Shown: piece by piece, positions 1-11,667 of the stretch
Numbering within the stretch: position 1 is the stretch's first letter
How the letters are laid out: each line of letters starts with the position of its first letter
Assembly (NCBI RefSeq): GCF_001696535.1
Contig: NZ_MBQE01000001.1
Span: 372,001-436,000 of the forward strand
DNA: 64,000 nucleotides
Direction of reading: 5' to 3'
DNA from: Stappia indica
Lineage (GTDB): Bacteria; Pseudomonadota; Alphaproteobacteria; Rhizobiales; Stappiaceae
Program-made: the position numbers and the translations under genes
The notes under the pieces: generated by a model
What the model was told of the DNA's origin: nothing
Databases searched by the model: none
The model's input: the letters and a program-made list of their open reading frames with translations, nothing else

Positions 1-2451
<2,451 letters not shown>

Positions 2452-2548
2452 CGGTTTTCCCGGGGATTTGAGAACTGATCGCGTGGTTACTCGCTGGCGC
2501 GGCGCCAAGTCAACACTCGCGCGGTGGCGGGAGCGGCGCCGCAAACGA

Positions 2549-2573
2549 AAACGCCGCCCGGTGGGCGGCGTTT
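2549..2573 (-). terminator. Intrinsic terminator after the popZ-like gene
   Basis: A perfect 10-bp stem (AAACGCCGCC / GGCGGCGTTT) encloses a 5-base loop. On the minus strand it is followed by TTTTCGTTTGC. It begins about 20 bases past the stop of the popZ-like gene and so separates that gene from valS. Confidence 0.8.
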
Positions 2574-2594
2574 CGAGCGGAGGCGTGCGTGGCG

Positions 2595-3269
2595 TCAACG
2601 CCCGCGCGATACCCGCTCGATCTCCTGACGTACCAGCCGCTCGACCAGCGGCGGCAGGTTCTCGTCGAGCCAGCCCTTCAGCATCGGCCGCAGCATCTCC
2701 TTGACGAGATCCTCCAGCGTGCGGGCATTGTTGGACAGGATGGTTCCGGCGAGATTGTGGAACGCTGCCTGGACCGCCTGGTTGGCATCCGGCGACAGCA
2801 GATCGTCGCCCTCCGGCGCAGCGGACGCACGGGGCGCCGCACGCGGGGCGTCCTTGGGTGCGGGCGCAGGCTCGGGCTCCTGATCGACGAAGGCGACGTC
2901 GCCGGCCTCGTCGTCGTCGGTTCCCAATCCCTCGACCATGTCGAAGGCGTCGATCTCGTCGTCGGCCTCGACGGCCTGGTCCTCGGTCAGCTCCAGCACG
3001 TCGTCGGTGTCGGCCTCGACCTCCACCTCGACCTCGGCCTTGGCGACCACGGGCTCGTCGATCTCCACCTCGATCTCGTCGTCGCCGGCGGAATCGAACA
3101 GCTTGTCGAGATCGTCCTGCGACATCTCCTCGCCGGCGGCGGGCATCGCCTCTTCCGGCTCGGCCGCTGCCTTCCCGCCTGCAGACGTGTCTTCATCGGA
3201 AATGATCCGGCGAATGGACGCCAGGATTTCTTCCATTGAAGGTTCTTGAGCTTGACTGGCGTTGGCCAT
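2595..3269 (-). CDS. popZ: PopZ-family (DUF2497) polar organizing protein
   Basis: The 224-residue acidic protein has the layout of alphaproteobacterial PopZ/DUF2497. A short N-terminal helix contains [16 protein letters not shown] (about residues 11-26). A long disordered stretch rich in Asp, Glu, Ala and Pro follows (about 30-165). The C-terminal helical oligomerisation region is [20 protein letters not shown] plus [16 protein letters not shown]. In Caulobacter PopZ forms the polar matrix that anchors the centromere; the same role here is inferred from the family. The start at 3269 is preferred over an in-frame upstream GTG/ATG because GGGGA lies 5 bases before it and the conserved helix follows directly. 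It sits between tolC and valS, a common neighbourhood in Hyphomicrobiales. Confidence 0.88.
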   Translation of the reverse strand: MANASQAQEPSMEEILASIRRIISDEDTSAGGKAAAEPEEAMPAAGEEMSQDDLDKLFDSAGDDEIEVEIDEPVVAKAEVEVEVEADTDDVLELTEDQAVEADDEIDAFDMVEGLGTDDDEAGDVAFVDQEPEPAPAPKDAPRAAPRASAAPEGDDLLSPDANQAVQAAFHNLAGTILSNNARTLEDLVKEMLRPMLKGWLDENLPPLVERLVRQEIERVSRGR

Positions 3270-3471
3270 ACCGATCCCCGCACTCGAAAACTCTGCGTCC
3301 GGCCCGGGGCCGGAAAGCTTCTGACCATCGGCAGCCCTTGGCGGAACTGCCGAGTCGGTCACGAAAAACTATACCGTGTTAAGCCGCCGGGGGAAACGCA
3401 ACACGGCGCTTCACCGCCGCCCGACAGGCCCGAACGGCCCAACAATTCCCCGATTCGGGCCGTTATGCACG

Positions 3472-3501
3472 AAAAACCGCCCCTGAAACCTCAGGAGCGG
3501 T
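3472..3501 (-). terminator. Intrinsic terminator after tolC
   Basis: The stem ACCGC-C-CCTGA / TCAGG-A-GCGGT (one C/A mismatch) has a 4-base loop and is followed on the minus strand by TTTTTCG. It lies just after the tolC stop at 3535. A shorter T-run on the plus side (CTTTTCG) could make it work in both directions. Confidence 0.75.
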
Positions 3502-3534
3502 CTTTTCGAGACGGATGGACGACCGGGCTTTCGC

Positions 3535-4908
3535 TCAGCGCCCGTCCGGCGTCTTCAGGCCGTACCAGCTGTTGCGCACCTTCTTGTAGTGCGCCGTCTC
3601 GTCGTAGCGCGCCACGGCAAGGCCGATCTGGTCGGAGGTCAGCCGGCCGGCGGCCGAGATCAGGGCATAGGCGGCGACCGTGCGGTTGCGCTGCGCGCTG
3701 ATCAGGCTGACGCGGCTGTTGACCAGGTCGAACTGGGCGTTCAGCACGTCGAGCGTCGTGCGCTGACCGACGCGCTGCTCCTCGATGACGCCTTCCAGCG
3801 CCAGCTGATTGGCGGCAACGGCATCCTCGCCGGCCTGGATCGAGGCCTGCGCCGCCTGATACTGGCCCCAGGCCGAGACGACATTGGCGCGGATCTGGTC
3901 GCGGGCGACGTCGAGCTGGATCTGGGTCTGGCCGAGATCCTCCTTCGCCTGACGCACGCGGGAGGACACGGCGCCGCCCTGGTAGATCGGGATCGACACG
4001 CGGCCGAAGATGCTGGCGCTGTCGACCGTGTCGGTGGTCCGCGAGGACGGCGGGCGCCACTGGCGCTGCAGGTCGGCCTCGACGGTCACGGTCGGCAGCA
4101 GCTCGCCCTCGATGGTCTTCACGCCGAACGTGCCGGCATCGACGAGATGCTGTGCCGCAAGGATCGACGGATGGTTCGCCGCGCTGAGGTTCAGCGCCTC
4201 CTGCAGCGAGCGCGGCAGCCGGCCGTAGATCGACGTGCGCGCCGACAGCGACTTCGGATCCGAGCCGACGACCTGGCGATAGATGGCCCGCGCCGTATTG
4301 ACGTTGGCCATCGCCAGGTTGAGGTCCGACTGGGCCTCGGAATAGCGCGCCCGGGCCTGCGACACGTCGGTGCGCGTGCCCTCGCCCACCTCGAACCGGT
4401 CCTGCGCCGCGCGCACCTGTTCCGAGAGGAAGGCAAGGCTGCTGCGCCGCAGCGACACGATGGCCGTGGTGCTGATGACGTCCATATAGGCCGTCGCCGC
4501 ATCCAGCATCACCGCCTGCTCGGTCGCCCGCAGGCTCTCGCGCTCGGCCCGCACCACGGCCTCGGCCTGGCGAACCGAGTTCACCGTGCGGAAGCCGCGG
4601 AACAGCGCCTGCGACAGAGACAGGCCGACGGAGGCCGTGTTGCCGTAATTCGAGCGGCCCGGATCGGTCCGGGAATATTGCGAGCCCACATCGATGCGGC
4701 CGAAGATCTGCGGGCGCCAGCCCGACAGCGCCTGCGGCACCGACTCATTGACCGAGCGCAGCGCCGCGCGGGCCGCATTCAGCGTGGGATTGTCGGAATA
4801 GGCCTGAGCCAACGCCTGGTCGATCGACTGCGCGCGTCCCGTCGCGGGCACGCCAGCGACCGCCACCGCAAGCGCGGTCGCAAAGAGCCATGAACCCGTC
4901 CGCTTCAC
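3535..4908 (-). CDS. tolC: TolC-family outer membrane efflux/type I secretion channel
   Basis: The 457-residue protein belongs to the TolC family, trimeric outer membrane channels that work with inner-membrane transporters for drug efflux or type I secretion. A hydrophobic signal peptide covers about residues 1-26 (ending near ATGRAQ). Two homologous OEP repeats follow, with typical text such as DNPTLNAARAALR, QALFRG and RFEVGEGTRTDVSQARARYS in the first half and ISAWGQY-like and VGQRTTLDVLNAQ segments in the second. I chose the GTG at 4908 because AGGGG lies 8 bases upstream and the signal peptide begins there; an in-frame GTG at 4956 would add 16 residues. No membrane-fusion or ABC partner is adjacent, which is usual for TolC in this order. 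Confidence 0.93.
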   Translation of the reverse strand: MKRTGSWLFATALAVAVAGVPATGRAQSIDQALAQAYSDNPTLNAARAALRSVNESVPQALSGWRPQIFGRIDVGSQYSRTDPGRSNYGNTASVGLSLSQALFRGFRTVNSVRQAEAVVRAERESLRATEQAVMLDAATAYMDVISTTAIVSLRRSSLAFLSEQVRAAQDRFEVGEGTRTDVSQARARYSEAQSDLNLAMANVNTARAIYRQVVGSDPKSLSARTSIYGRLPRSLQEALNLSAANHPSILAAQHLVDAGTFGVKTIEGELLPTVTVEADLQRQWRPPSSRTTDTVDSASIFGRVSIPIYQGGAVSSRVRQAKEDLGQTQIQLDVARDQIRANVVSAWGQYQAAQASIQAGEDAVAANQLALEGVIEEQRVGQRTTLDVLNAQFDLVNSRVSLISAQRNRTVAAYALISAAGRLTSDQIGLAVARYDETAHYKKVRNSWYGLKTPDGR

Positions 4909-5254
4909 CTTGAACACCCCTGTACAACTCCGGAGCAGCCGCTTCGGCAGAATCACCGGCGGCCGACTTCTGTTTGACGCGGGTCCCTGTGACCCATGAT
5001 CCTGCCTGTGCGGATCCGCGGTTTTCCGGTCCGCCCCAGGGGCGCCCGCCGCTTTTTGATCCCTTGGTCAGCGCTTCGGACGGTTCCGCTGCGCCATGCC
5101 GGTTGCCCGTCCTCCAACGGACAGTCCACGGCTCCGGTACTGTTATCTCCCGCCGGTCGCGACACAACCTTTCAAAGGTAACGGCGCTCGCATTCGGAAC
5201 CGGCTGCGACCTCTCGGCAACACCTGTGCCCGAAAGTCACGTCGGGGAAACGCA
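4909..5254. other. Intergenic region upstream of tolC
   Basis: About 350 bases between tolC and the terminator of the methyltransferase-like gene. It must hold the tolC promoter because of that terminator. I see no convincing -35/-10 pair on the minus strand and no conserved short ORF. Confidence 0.5.
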
Positions 5255-5289
5255 AGAGGCCGCGCGGATGGCGGTCCGGCGCGGCCTCT
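5255..5289 (-). terminator. Intrinsic terminator after the methyltransferase-like gene
   Basis: A perfect 11-bp stem (AGAGGCCGCGC / GCGCGGCCTCT) with a 13-base loop starts about 28 bases after the stop at 5318. On the minus strand it continues TGCGTTTCCCC, a weak U-tract, so termination may be partial. Confidence 0.7.
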
Positions 5290-5317
5290 GAAACTGCGAA
5301 AAAGCTTGGGAAAACCG

Positions 5318-5980
5318 TCAGAAGACGAATTCCTTCGGGCGCTCGAAGCCCGGCAGCAGATGCGCCGAGGCGTTGAAGGCGAAGCGGCCGGACACCGCAT
5401 CGCCCGAGCGCACATAGAGCTCGGCCTGGCCCGCACCGCCGAGACCGCGCACGACGACCAGCCGGCCGCCGTCCTTGAGCTGCGCCGTCAGCGACGCCGG
5501 CAGCACCTCGACGGCGCCGTCGACGAAGATCACGTCATACGGCCCCTCGGACGCGCCGCCCTTGGCGAGATCGCCTTCGATCACCGCCGCGTTCTCGATG
5601 CCGAGCTCCACCAGCAGCTCCGATGCGGCGGCCGCGATCTGCGGATCCGACTCGATGCCGACGACGGAGCCGGCCAGCTGCGCGAAGACGGCGACGCTGT
5701 AGCCGGTGCCGCAGCCCACGCACAGGACCACTTCGCCCGGCTTGACGGCGGCGAGCTGCACCAGCTTGCCGAAGACATGCGGCTTCATCAGGTAGCGGCT
5801 GGTCTCCCCGCTCGCCACGACGATGTCCTGGTCGCTATAGGCGATGCAGCGCTTGGGGGTCGGCACGAACCGCTCCCGCGGCACGCTTTCCATCGCGTCC
5901 AGCACCCTCAGGTCCGTGACGTCGTTGGTCCGCAGCTGGTTGTCCACCATGTGGGTGCGGACCTGCTCGTAATCGCCCAT
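5318..5980 (-). CDS. Protein-L-isoaspartate O-methyltransferase family protein (paralogue 1)
   Basis: The 220-residue protein has the PCMT fold: DNQLRTNDV near the N-terminus, a SAM-binding loop CVGCGTGY at residues 87-94, GIESDP as the acidic loop, and EGDLAKG further on. It resembles the PIMT-like protein that Hyphomicrobiales encode next to tolC, distinct from the true Pcm at 29,042-29,764. The substrate-binding region differs from Pcm, so its substrate is unknown and isoaspartate repair should not be assumed. The ATG at 5980 has AGAGG about 7 bases upstream and begins the conserved MGDYEQVRTHMVDNQLR; an open frame extends further but looks non-coding. Confidence 0.87.
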   Translation of the reverse strand: MGDYEQVRTHMVDNQLRTNDVTDLRVLDAMESVPRERFVPTPKRCIAYSDQDIVVASGETSRYLMKPHVFGKLVQLAAVKPGEVVLCVGCGTGYSVAVFAQLAGSVVGIESDPQIAAAASELLVELGIENAAVIEGDLAKGGASEGPYDVIFVDGAVEVLPASLTAQLKDGGRLVVVRGLGGAGQAELYVRSGDAVSGRFAFNASAHLLPGFERPKEFVF

Positions 5981-6376
5981 TGCACGCCTCTTTGCGTTCT
6001 TGCTCCGGTCCGGCACCCCCCGGCCCGGTCTTGCGCCGGTCCGCAAGGCGGACCTGCAAACCCTCATCCGGTTCCTTACCGGGGTCCGGCGCGCCTGACA
6101 AGCCGCACGCATGCGCAAGTCCCCGCAAGGTCCGAATGGTGAGATAACGATGCAATCACGGCGTGCATTGAAGGATCGGCTCGGGGGTGACGGGATGGCA
6201 GGCGATTGCCGGTGCGCTCACGCAAGACCACCGGTGGCGGACCGCCGCCGGCGACGAGACGACACCGGGCGCCGGCGATGGCGGCCACAGGCAAGGCACC
6301 GGCAGCCAGACGGTGCCGATGGCGCAAGGCATCGACGGCGGAAAACAGCGGCATCGGCCTGCCAAGGGAGTGTGCA
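5981..6376. other. Divergent intergenic region
   Basis: About 400 bases between the start of the methyltransferase-like gene (leftward) and the small rightward gene at 6377. It should contain promoters for both. Open frames here have no family resemblance or ribosome-binding sites, and I see no clear regulatory motif. Confidence 0.45.
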
Positions 6377-6721
6377 ATGCTGTTTGGCGATCCGAACGAT
6401 AAGACACCGGCCCAGTCCGGCTGGTCCGTCGACTGGCGCTTCGACCAGCTGCTGATGAAGCTGGGGCGCTATGACCAGATGACGCTGGCCCGCGGGCTCG
6501 CCGGGCGCCGGTTCGGCAGCGACGACCTCTCCCTGCTTACGGGAGAGCAGAAGGCGCAGTTCATCTCCGACTGCGAGCAGGAACTGGCGATCGCCATCGC
6601 GCTGGACGACAGTCCCGCAGCGCCCCGGCCGGCCAAGCGGCTGACGCGCCAGCGACCGCGCCGGCGTCAGCGGCTGCTGGGCGGCTTGAACGGCAGATCG
6701 TCCAGCGTCAGCCCGGAATAG
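6377..6721 (+). CDS. Hypothetical protein, 114 aa
   Basis: I do not recognise this protein. The ATG at 6377 is preceded by AAGGGAG with a 6-base gap, a strong ribosome-binding site, which is the main reason for calling it. The first 75 residues look globular (WSVDWRFDQLLMKLGRYDQM, then LTGEQKAQFISDCEQELAIA), with acidic helices and no signal peptide. The last 35 residues are Arg/Pro-rich and run into the 3' end of the convergent DUF1467 gene, overlapping it by 55 bases. That tail may be poorly conserved. Confidence 0.55.
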   Translation: MLFGDPNDKTPAQSGWSVDWRFDQLLMKLGRYDQMTLARGLAGRRFGSDDLSLLTGEQKAQFISDCEQELAIAIALDDSPAAPRPAKRLTRQRPRRRQRLLGGLNGRSSSVSPE

Positions 6722-6936
6722 ACCTTCAGCCAGTAGACCCCGGCGAACACCACGGCCGCGACGAGCGTGGTGATCAGCGCCTTCTTGAGCAGCTGCGGCC
6801 GCTGGGGCGCGCTGGATTCGGTGCCGGGAATCACCTCGCCGCCCTCTTCCTGCGTCACCACGCCGATGGGCAGGATCGCGAAGAGGATGATCCACCAGAT
6901 GACGAAATAGATCGCGACCGAGGAAACGAGAGACAC
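6667..6936 (-). CDS. DUF1467 family small membrane protein
   Basis: The 89-residue protein has two predicted membrane helices, about residues 5-26 (VAIYFVIWWIILFAILPIGV) and 53-70. Between them is the conserved loop TQEEGGEVIPGTESSAPQRP. This is the DUF1467 pattern found across Alphaproteobacteria downstream of mce. The molecular function is not known. It follows mce by about 50 bases and is probably co-transcribed with it. Confidence 0.88.
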   Translation of the reverse strand: MSLVSSVAIYFVIWWIILFAILPIGVVTQEEGGEVIPGTESSAPQRPQLLKKALITTLVAAVVFAGVYWLKVYSGLTLDDLPFKPPSSR

Positions 6937-6985
6937 CGCTTTGCCTTTTTAACGAGAACGTTGCACGCAGACGAAAAGCAGGTCG

Positions 6986-7390
6986 TCAGACCTGCTCCAG
7001 CTCCACCAGGGTGCCGTTGAAATCCTTCGGGTGCAGGAACAGCACCGGCTTTCCGTGCGCGCCGATCTTCGGCTCGCCCGTGCCCAGCACCCGCGCGCCC
7101 GTCTCGACCAGCCGGTCGCGGGCGGCAAGGATGTCCTCCACCTCGTAGCACACGTGATGGATGCCCCCCGACGGGTTGCGCTCCAGGAAGGCATTGATCG
7201 GCGAATTCTCGCCGAGCGCTTCCAGCAGCTCGATCTTGGTGTTGGGCAGCTCGATGAAGACGACGGTGACGCCATGGTCCGGCTCCGGCTGGGGCTGCGA
7301 AACCCGCGCCCCCAGCGTGTCGCGATAGGTCGCCGTTGCGGCCTCAAGGTCCGGCACGGCGATGGCCACATGGTTCAGGCGTCCGATCAT
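6986..7390 (-). CDS. mce: Methylmalonyl-CoA epimerase
   Basis: The 134-residue vicinal-oxygen-chelate enzyme interconverts (R)- and (S)-methylmalonyl-CoA in propionyl-CoA breakdown. The metal ligands are visible: His7 in LNHVAIAV, the paired histidines at 78-79 in GGIHHVCYEV, and a glutamate in the C-terminal GTLVELE. Length is normal for the family. It is downstream of rnj in the same direction with a 120-base gap, an arrangement common in this order. Confidence 0.94.
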   Translation of the reverse strand: MIGRLNHVAIAVPDLEAATATYRDTLGARVSQPQPEPDHGVTVVFIELPNTKIELLEALGENSPINAFLERNPSGGIHHVCYEVEDILAARDRLVETGARVLGTGEPKIGAHGKPVLFLHPKDFNGTLVELEQV

Positions 7391-7509
7391 CAGCTTCCCT
7401 CCTCAAGAAACGGCGACCGGGGCGATCCGCCCGGTGCGCCAGTCACTATCCGCCAATCACGACCCGAAGTCATGACGCATGGCGGGCGCGCCCGCCACCC
7501 GTCATTTGG

Positions 7510-9213
7510 TCACACGCGCTGGACCAGCGCCTCGGTCAGCGGCTTCTTGCCCCAGCAGTCGCGCACCGCAGCGCGCGCCGCCCGCCGTGCCGCCTCGGCG
7601 ACGAGATCGTCGTCCCGGCGCCGGTTCTTCGGAATGCTGTCCAGCGCCGACATCACCTCGTCGATGACGATATCCTCGAGGTCGTCGCCCTCGCGGTCGG
7701 TCTCCGGCAGGCCGAACATCGACACCATCGGCTCTCCGATCACCATGCCCTTGGCGTCGATGACGACGCACACGGTCATCGCCCCGGCAAAGGAGAGCTT
7801 GCGCCGCTCGTTGACGCCCATCTCCTCGACATCGCCGTAGAGAAGGCCGTCCTTGACCGTGATGCCGACCGGCACTTCGTCGACCACCGTCAGCTTGCCG
7901 GTTCCAAGTCGCACAATGTCGCCGTTGCGGGCGATCAGCGTATCCTTGATGCCGTGACGGACCGCCAGGTCGCGATGCGCCTTCAGATGCATCGCCTCGC
8001 CATGCGCCGGGATCAGGGCCTGCGGCTTCAGCAGATCATAGAGCTGCAGCAGCTCGTCCTGGCGCGGATGGCCGGACACGTGCACCAAGGCGTCGCGGTC
8101 TGTGACGATGTCGACCTCGGACTCGGCCAGCTTGTTGATGATGCTGCCGACCGCCTTCTCGTTTCCGGGAATGGTGCGGGAGGAGAAGATCACCATGTCG
8201 CCCTTCGACAGCGCGACATTGCGGTGGTCGCCGGCGGCGATGCGGGCGAGCGCCGCCCTCTCCTCGCCCTGGCTGCCGGTCAAGAGCAGCACGACGCGCT
8301 CCGGCGGCAGGTAGCCATAGGCATCCTCCGACAGGAAGGCGGGAATGTCGTCGAGATAGCCGAGCTCGCGGCAGACCTCGATGGTCCGCTGCATGGAGCG
8401 GCCCATCACCACGACGTCGCGTTCGGCCTCCTTCGCGGCCAGCGCGACCGAGCGGATGCGCGCCACGTTGGAGGCGAAGGTGGTCACCGCAACGCGGCGC
8501 TTGGCCTTGCGAATGACCGTGGCGAGTCCCTTGGCAACGTCCGCCTCGCTCGGGCTGGAGCCTTCGCGCGGGGCATTGGTGCTGTCGCAGATCAGCGCCA
8601 GCACGCCCTCGTCGCCGATTTCGGCGAGCCGCTGGGTGTCGATCGGCTTGCCGATGCCCGGCGTCGGGTCGATCTTCCAGTCGCCCGAATGCAGCACAGT
8701 GCCGGCCGGGCTGCGGATCGCCAGCGCGCAAGGCTCGGGGATCGAGTGCGACATGGCGACGAACTCGACCTCGAACGGGCCGATCTCGACGCGGGCGCCC
8801 TGCTCGACCACCGTCACCGGGATCTTGCCGACGCCCGGCTCGCCGGCCGCCTTGGCCTCCAGCAAGCCGGCAGTGAACGGCGTCATGTAGAGCGGCGCCT
8901 TGAGCCGCGGCCACAGATGCACGATGGCGCCGTAATGGTCCTCGTGCGCGTGGGTTATGACGATGCCGTCGAGCCGGTCCAGCTCTTCCTCGATGAAACG
9001 GATGTCGGGGACGACGATGTCGACGCCGGGAAGGTCCGGCCCGGCGAAGGTGACGCCGCAATCGACCATCAGCCAGCGTCGGTCGTGCTCCGGGCCGTAA
9101 CCGTAGAGCGCCATGTTCATGCCGATCTCGCCGAGGCCGCCGAGCGCGACGAATACGAGCTCGTTTTCGCCCGAGCCCTTGCCCTTGCCGCCGGCTCTTT
9201 TTCTGGTGGCCAT
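7510..9213 (-). CDS. rnj: Ribonuclease J
   Basis: The 567-residue metallo-beta-lactamase/beta-CASP ribonuclease (5'-3' exo- and endonuclease) takes part in rRNA and mRNA processing. The zinc-binding motif THAHEDH is at residues 87-93. LGGLGEIGMN opens the fold, SGDWK and CDSTN follow, and the beta-CASP part ends with VSGHPRQDEL and PAHGE. A basic N-terminal tail (about residues 3-13, RKRAGGKGKGS) is typical of alphaproteobacterial copies. The ATG at 9213 has AGGAG about 7 bases upstream; the frame is open further but without family similarity. It follows birA by 168 bases, in the position the gene often holds at the end of the nuo cluster. Confidence 0.96.
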   Translation of the reverse strand: MATRKRAGGKGKGSGENELVFVALGGLGEIGMNMALYGYGPEHDRRWLMVDCGVTFAGPDLPGVDIVVPDIRFIEEELDRLDGIVITHAHEDHYGAIVHLWPRLKAPLYMTPFTAGLLEAKAAGEPGVGKIPVTVVEQGARVEIGPFEVEFVAMSHSIPEPCALAIRSPAGTVLHSGDWKIDPTPGIGKPIDTQRLAEIGDEGVLALICDSTNAPREGSSPSEADVAKGLATVIRKAKRRVAVTTFASNVARIRSVALAAKEAERDVVVMGRSMQRTIEVCRELGYLDDIPAFLSEDAYGYLPPERVVLLLTGSQGEERAALARIAAGDHRNVALSKGDMVIFSSRTIPGNEKAVGSIINKLAESEVDIVTDRDALVHVSGHPRQDELLQLYDLLKPQALIPAHGEAMHLKAHRDLAVRHGIKDTLIARNGDIVRLGTGKLTVVDEVPVGITVKDGLLYGDVEEMGVNERRKLSFAGAMTVCVVIDAKGMVIGEPMVSMFGLPETDREGDDLEDIVIDEVMSALDSIPKNRRRDDDLVAEAARRAARAAVRDCWGKKPLTEALVQRV

Positions 9214-9381
9214 TGAATGCTCCTGTATCGACCGGACAGGCAGCAGCGATCCTCGCGGATCCTGCTGCGGCCCGGTCATCTCGAATGCCAATAAGGGCCG
9301 TCCGCCGCATGCGGACAGCCTCGCGTCGCGTTTGTGGTCACCGGCAGGGCATCCGCGACATGCCCGCCTGCAATCTCGTCG

Positions 9382-10194
9382 TCAGCCGGCGGTCTTGCCG
9401 GGGGCGGAGGCGCCAAGGGCCGCGCCATCGAAGAAGACATCGCCCGCGGCGATGGTCTGCCTCGTGTCGCCGGTCTCCAGCACCAGCCGCCCTTCCGGGT
9501 CGAGCCCGGCGAAAATTCCGTTCAGTTCGCGGTCCTCGAGCCGCACCCGGATCGGCGCGCCGATGCCGACCGCACGGCGGCGCCAGTCGTCCAGCACCTG
9601 CGAGAACGGCGCCTCGCGCCAGCGCGTCATCTGCTGCGCGATGCTGGCGGCGAGCGCCGCGAAGGCCCGGTCCGGCGTCACCTGAAAGCCGAGGCCCGCC
9701 AGGTTCGCAGCCCTGTAGTCCGGAAGGTCCGGATGATGCGAAAGGTTAAGCCCGAAGCCGCATACCACCGCGCGCCGACCGTCGGCAAGCATGGTGGCCT
9801 CCAGCAGGATGCCGGAGATCTTGGCGCCGTCCACCAGCAGGTCGTTCGGCCATTTCAGCCGCACGAGGCCGTAGGTGCCGGTCATCGTGTCGACGGCATC
9901 GGCAAGGGCAAGCGCGGCGACCAGCGGGAACTGGCCGATCCGCACGGGCGGCACCGGATCGATGGTCAACAGAGAGGCATATAGGTTGCCGGGTTCGGAA
10001 ACCCAAGGGCGGGCGCGCCGGCCGCGCCCGGAAGTCTGGCGGCCGGCGACGATCCACAGATTGCCCGGATCGCCCTCTCCGGCCGCTGCAAGGGCGGCGC
10101 TGTTGGTCGATCCCAGTTCCGCGTGAGCGGCAACGCGGTATCCAGCGACGCCGGGAACCTCGCGGACCCGGCCGTCGAAGGCGAGCGTGCTCAG
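9382..10194 (-). CDS. birA: Biotin--[acetyl-CoA-carboxylase] ligase, apparent CTG start
   Basis: The BPL/LPL-fold enzyme attaches biotin to the carboxylase carrier protein. The conserved text is complete: ELGSTN near residue 27, the biotinyl-AMP loop GRGRR at 56-60, GNLYASL at 69-75, KWPND at 114-118, and the C-terminal domain. There is no DNA-binding N-terminal domain, so it is the ligase-only form. The frame contains no ATG or GTG, and its only TTG is codon 76, after the catalytic loop. The first plausible initiation codon is CTG at 10194, which overlaps the nuoN stop as CTGA with GGGGA 7 bases upstream, giving 270 residues. A mutated or miscalled ATGA is the alternative. Confidence 0.9.
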   Translation of the reverse strand: MSTLAFDGRVREVPGVAGYRVAAHAELGSTNSAALAAAGEGDPGNLWIVAGRQTSGRGRRARPWVSEPGNLYASLLTIDPVPPVRIGQFPLVAALALADAVDTMTGTYGLVRLKWPNDLLVDGAKISGILLEATMLADGRRAVVCGFGLNLSHHPDLPDYRAANLAGLGFQVTPDRAFAALAASIAQQMTRWREAPFSQVLDDWRRRAVGIGAPIRVRLEDRELNGIFAGLDPEGRLVLETGDTRQTIAAGDVFFDGAALGASAPGKTAG

Positions 10195-11645
10195 AACAGC
10201 GTCCCCGCCGCAGTGCCGGCCATTTCGACGATGGAGCCGGCAAAGACCACGAAGAACACCACGAAGGCCGAGGACAGGCCGAGGGTGAACTTCAGCTCCA
10301 CCGGCATCGGCAGGAACTGGCGCGCCGGCTCATCGAAGAACATCACCTTGCAGATGCGCAGGTAATAGTAGGCACCGACCACCGAGGCCAGCATGCCGAT
10401 CACCGCCAGCGGATAGAGACCCGCCTCGACCGCCGCCAGGAACACGTAGAACTTGGCGAAGAAGCCGACGAAGGGCGGAATGCCGGCCAGCGAGAACATC
10501 AGGATGCCGAGCAGCACCGCCATCGGCAGGTTGGTGCGCGACAGGCCGGCGAGATCGGAAATCTCCTCGACCATGCCGTCCTTGCGCCGCATCGACAGGA
10601 TGCAGGCGAAGGCACCCAGCGTCATCGCCAGATAGGCGGTCATGTAGATCATGACGCCTTCGACACCGGCCTTGGAGCCGGCGGCAAGGCCGACCAGCGC
10701 AAAGCCCATGTGGCCGATGGACGAATAGGCCATCAGGCGCTTGATGTTCTTCTGGCCGATCGCGGCGAAGGCGCCGAGCGCCATCGAGGCGATGGAGATG
10801 AAGACGACGATCTGCTGCCAGTCGTGGGTCACCGGCTCGAACGCTTCGATGACGACACGGGTCATCAGGCCCATGGCGGCGATCTTCGGCGCGGCGGCGA
10901 AGAACGCCGTGACCGGGGTCGGCGCGCCCTCGTAGACGTCCGGCGTCCACATGTGGAACGGCACGGCCGAGATCTTGAAGGCAAGGCCGGCGAGGATGAA
11001 CACGAGGCCGAAGATCAGGCCGAGCGACGAGCCGCCCTGCGCAGCGACCGCCGCGGCGATGGCCGCAAAGCCGGTCTGGCCGGTGAAGCCGTAGACCAGC
11101 GACATGCCGTAGAGCAGCATGCCCGAGGACACCGAGCCGAGGACGAAGTACTTCAGGCCCGCCTCGGTGGAGCGCACGCTGTCGCGGTTGAACGCCGCGA
11201 TGACGTAGAGCGCCAGCGAGGACAGTTCGAGGCCGAGATAGAGCGTGATCAGGTCGTTGGCCGACAGCATCAGGAGCATGCCGAGCGTCGACAGCACGAT
11301 CAGCACCGGATACTCGAACCGCTCGAAATTCTCGTTGCGGGCGAAGGCCACCGACATGGCGATGGCGAAGCCCGAGCCGATCAGCGTCAGCAGTTTGAGA
11401 TAGCGGGCGAAGCCGTCGAGCACGAAGGCGCCGTGGAAGCTCTGCGTCTCGGTGATGCCGAACTGCGCGGGCAGCAGCAGCGGCAGGGCCGCCACCGCCA
11501 GCAGCGCGACCGACAGCGCGGTGACGTAGGGCGTGATCCTGCGGCCGCCGAACACGCCGATCATCAGCAGCGCCAGCGCGCCGATGGCGAGGAACAGCTC
11601 CGGCAGCGCGGGCGAGAGATCCGGGAGTTGGGAATAGGCGTTCAT
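10191..11645 (-). CDS. nuoN: NADH-quinone oxidoreductase subunit N
   Basis: The 484-residue antiporter-like subunit of the complex I membrane arm has about 14 hydrophobic helices. The Mrp-type core includes [17 protein letters not shown], a glutamate typical of helix 5, and [19 protein letters not shown] in the discontinuous helix. It contributes to proton translocation in the inner membrane. The ATG at 11645 begins the normal N-terminus. It is the last nuo gene and its stop overlaps the apparent start of birA by 4 bases, so the two are translationally close. Confidence 0.97.
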   Translation of the reverse strand: MNAYSQLPDLSPALPELFLAIGALALLMIGVFGGRRITPYVTALSVALLAVAALPLLLPAQFGITETQSFHGAFVLDGFARYLKLLTLIGSGFAIAMSVAFARNENFERFEYPVLIVLSTLGMLLMLSANDLITLYLGLELSSLALYVIAAFNRDSVRSTEAGLKYFVLGSVSSGMLLYGMSLVYGFTGQTGFAAIAAAVAAQGGSSLGLIFGLVFILAGLAFKISAVPFHMWTPDVYEGAPTPVTAFFAAAPKIAAMGLMTRVVIEAFEPVTHDWQQIVVFISIASMALGAFAAIGQKNIKRLMAYSSIGHMGFALVGLAAGSKAGVEGVMIYMTAYLAMTLGAFACILSMRRKDGMVEEISDLAGLSRTNLPMAVLLGILMFSLAGIPPFVGFFAKFYVFLAAVEAGLYPLAVIGMLASVVGAYYYLRICKVMFFDEPARQFLPMPVELKFTLGLSSAFVVFFVVFAGSIVEMAGTAAGTLF

Positions 11646-11667
11646 GGCGTCTTTCGTCCTCGGGACC

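Noticed and set aside
3535-4956. Longer tolC start at the GTG at 4956
   Set aside because: The GTG at 4908 has a better ribosome-binding site and begins a normal signal peptide; the extra 16 residues would disturb it.
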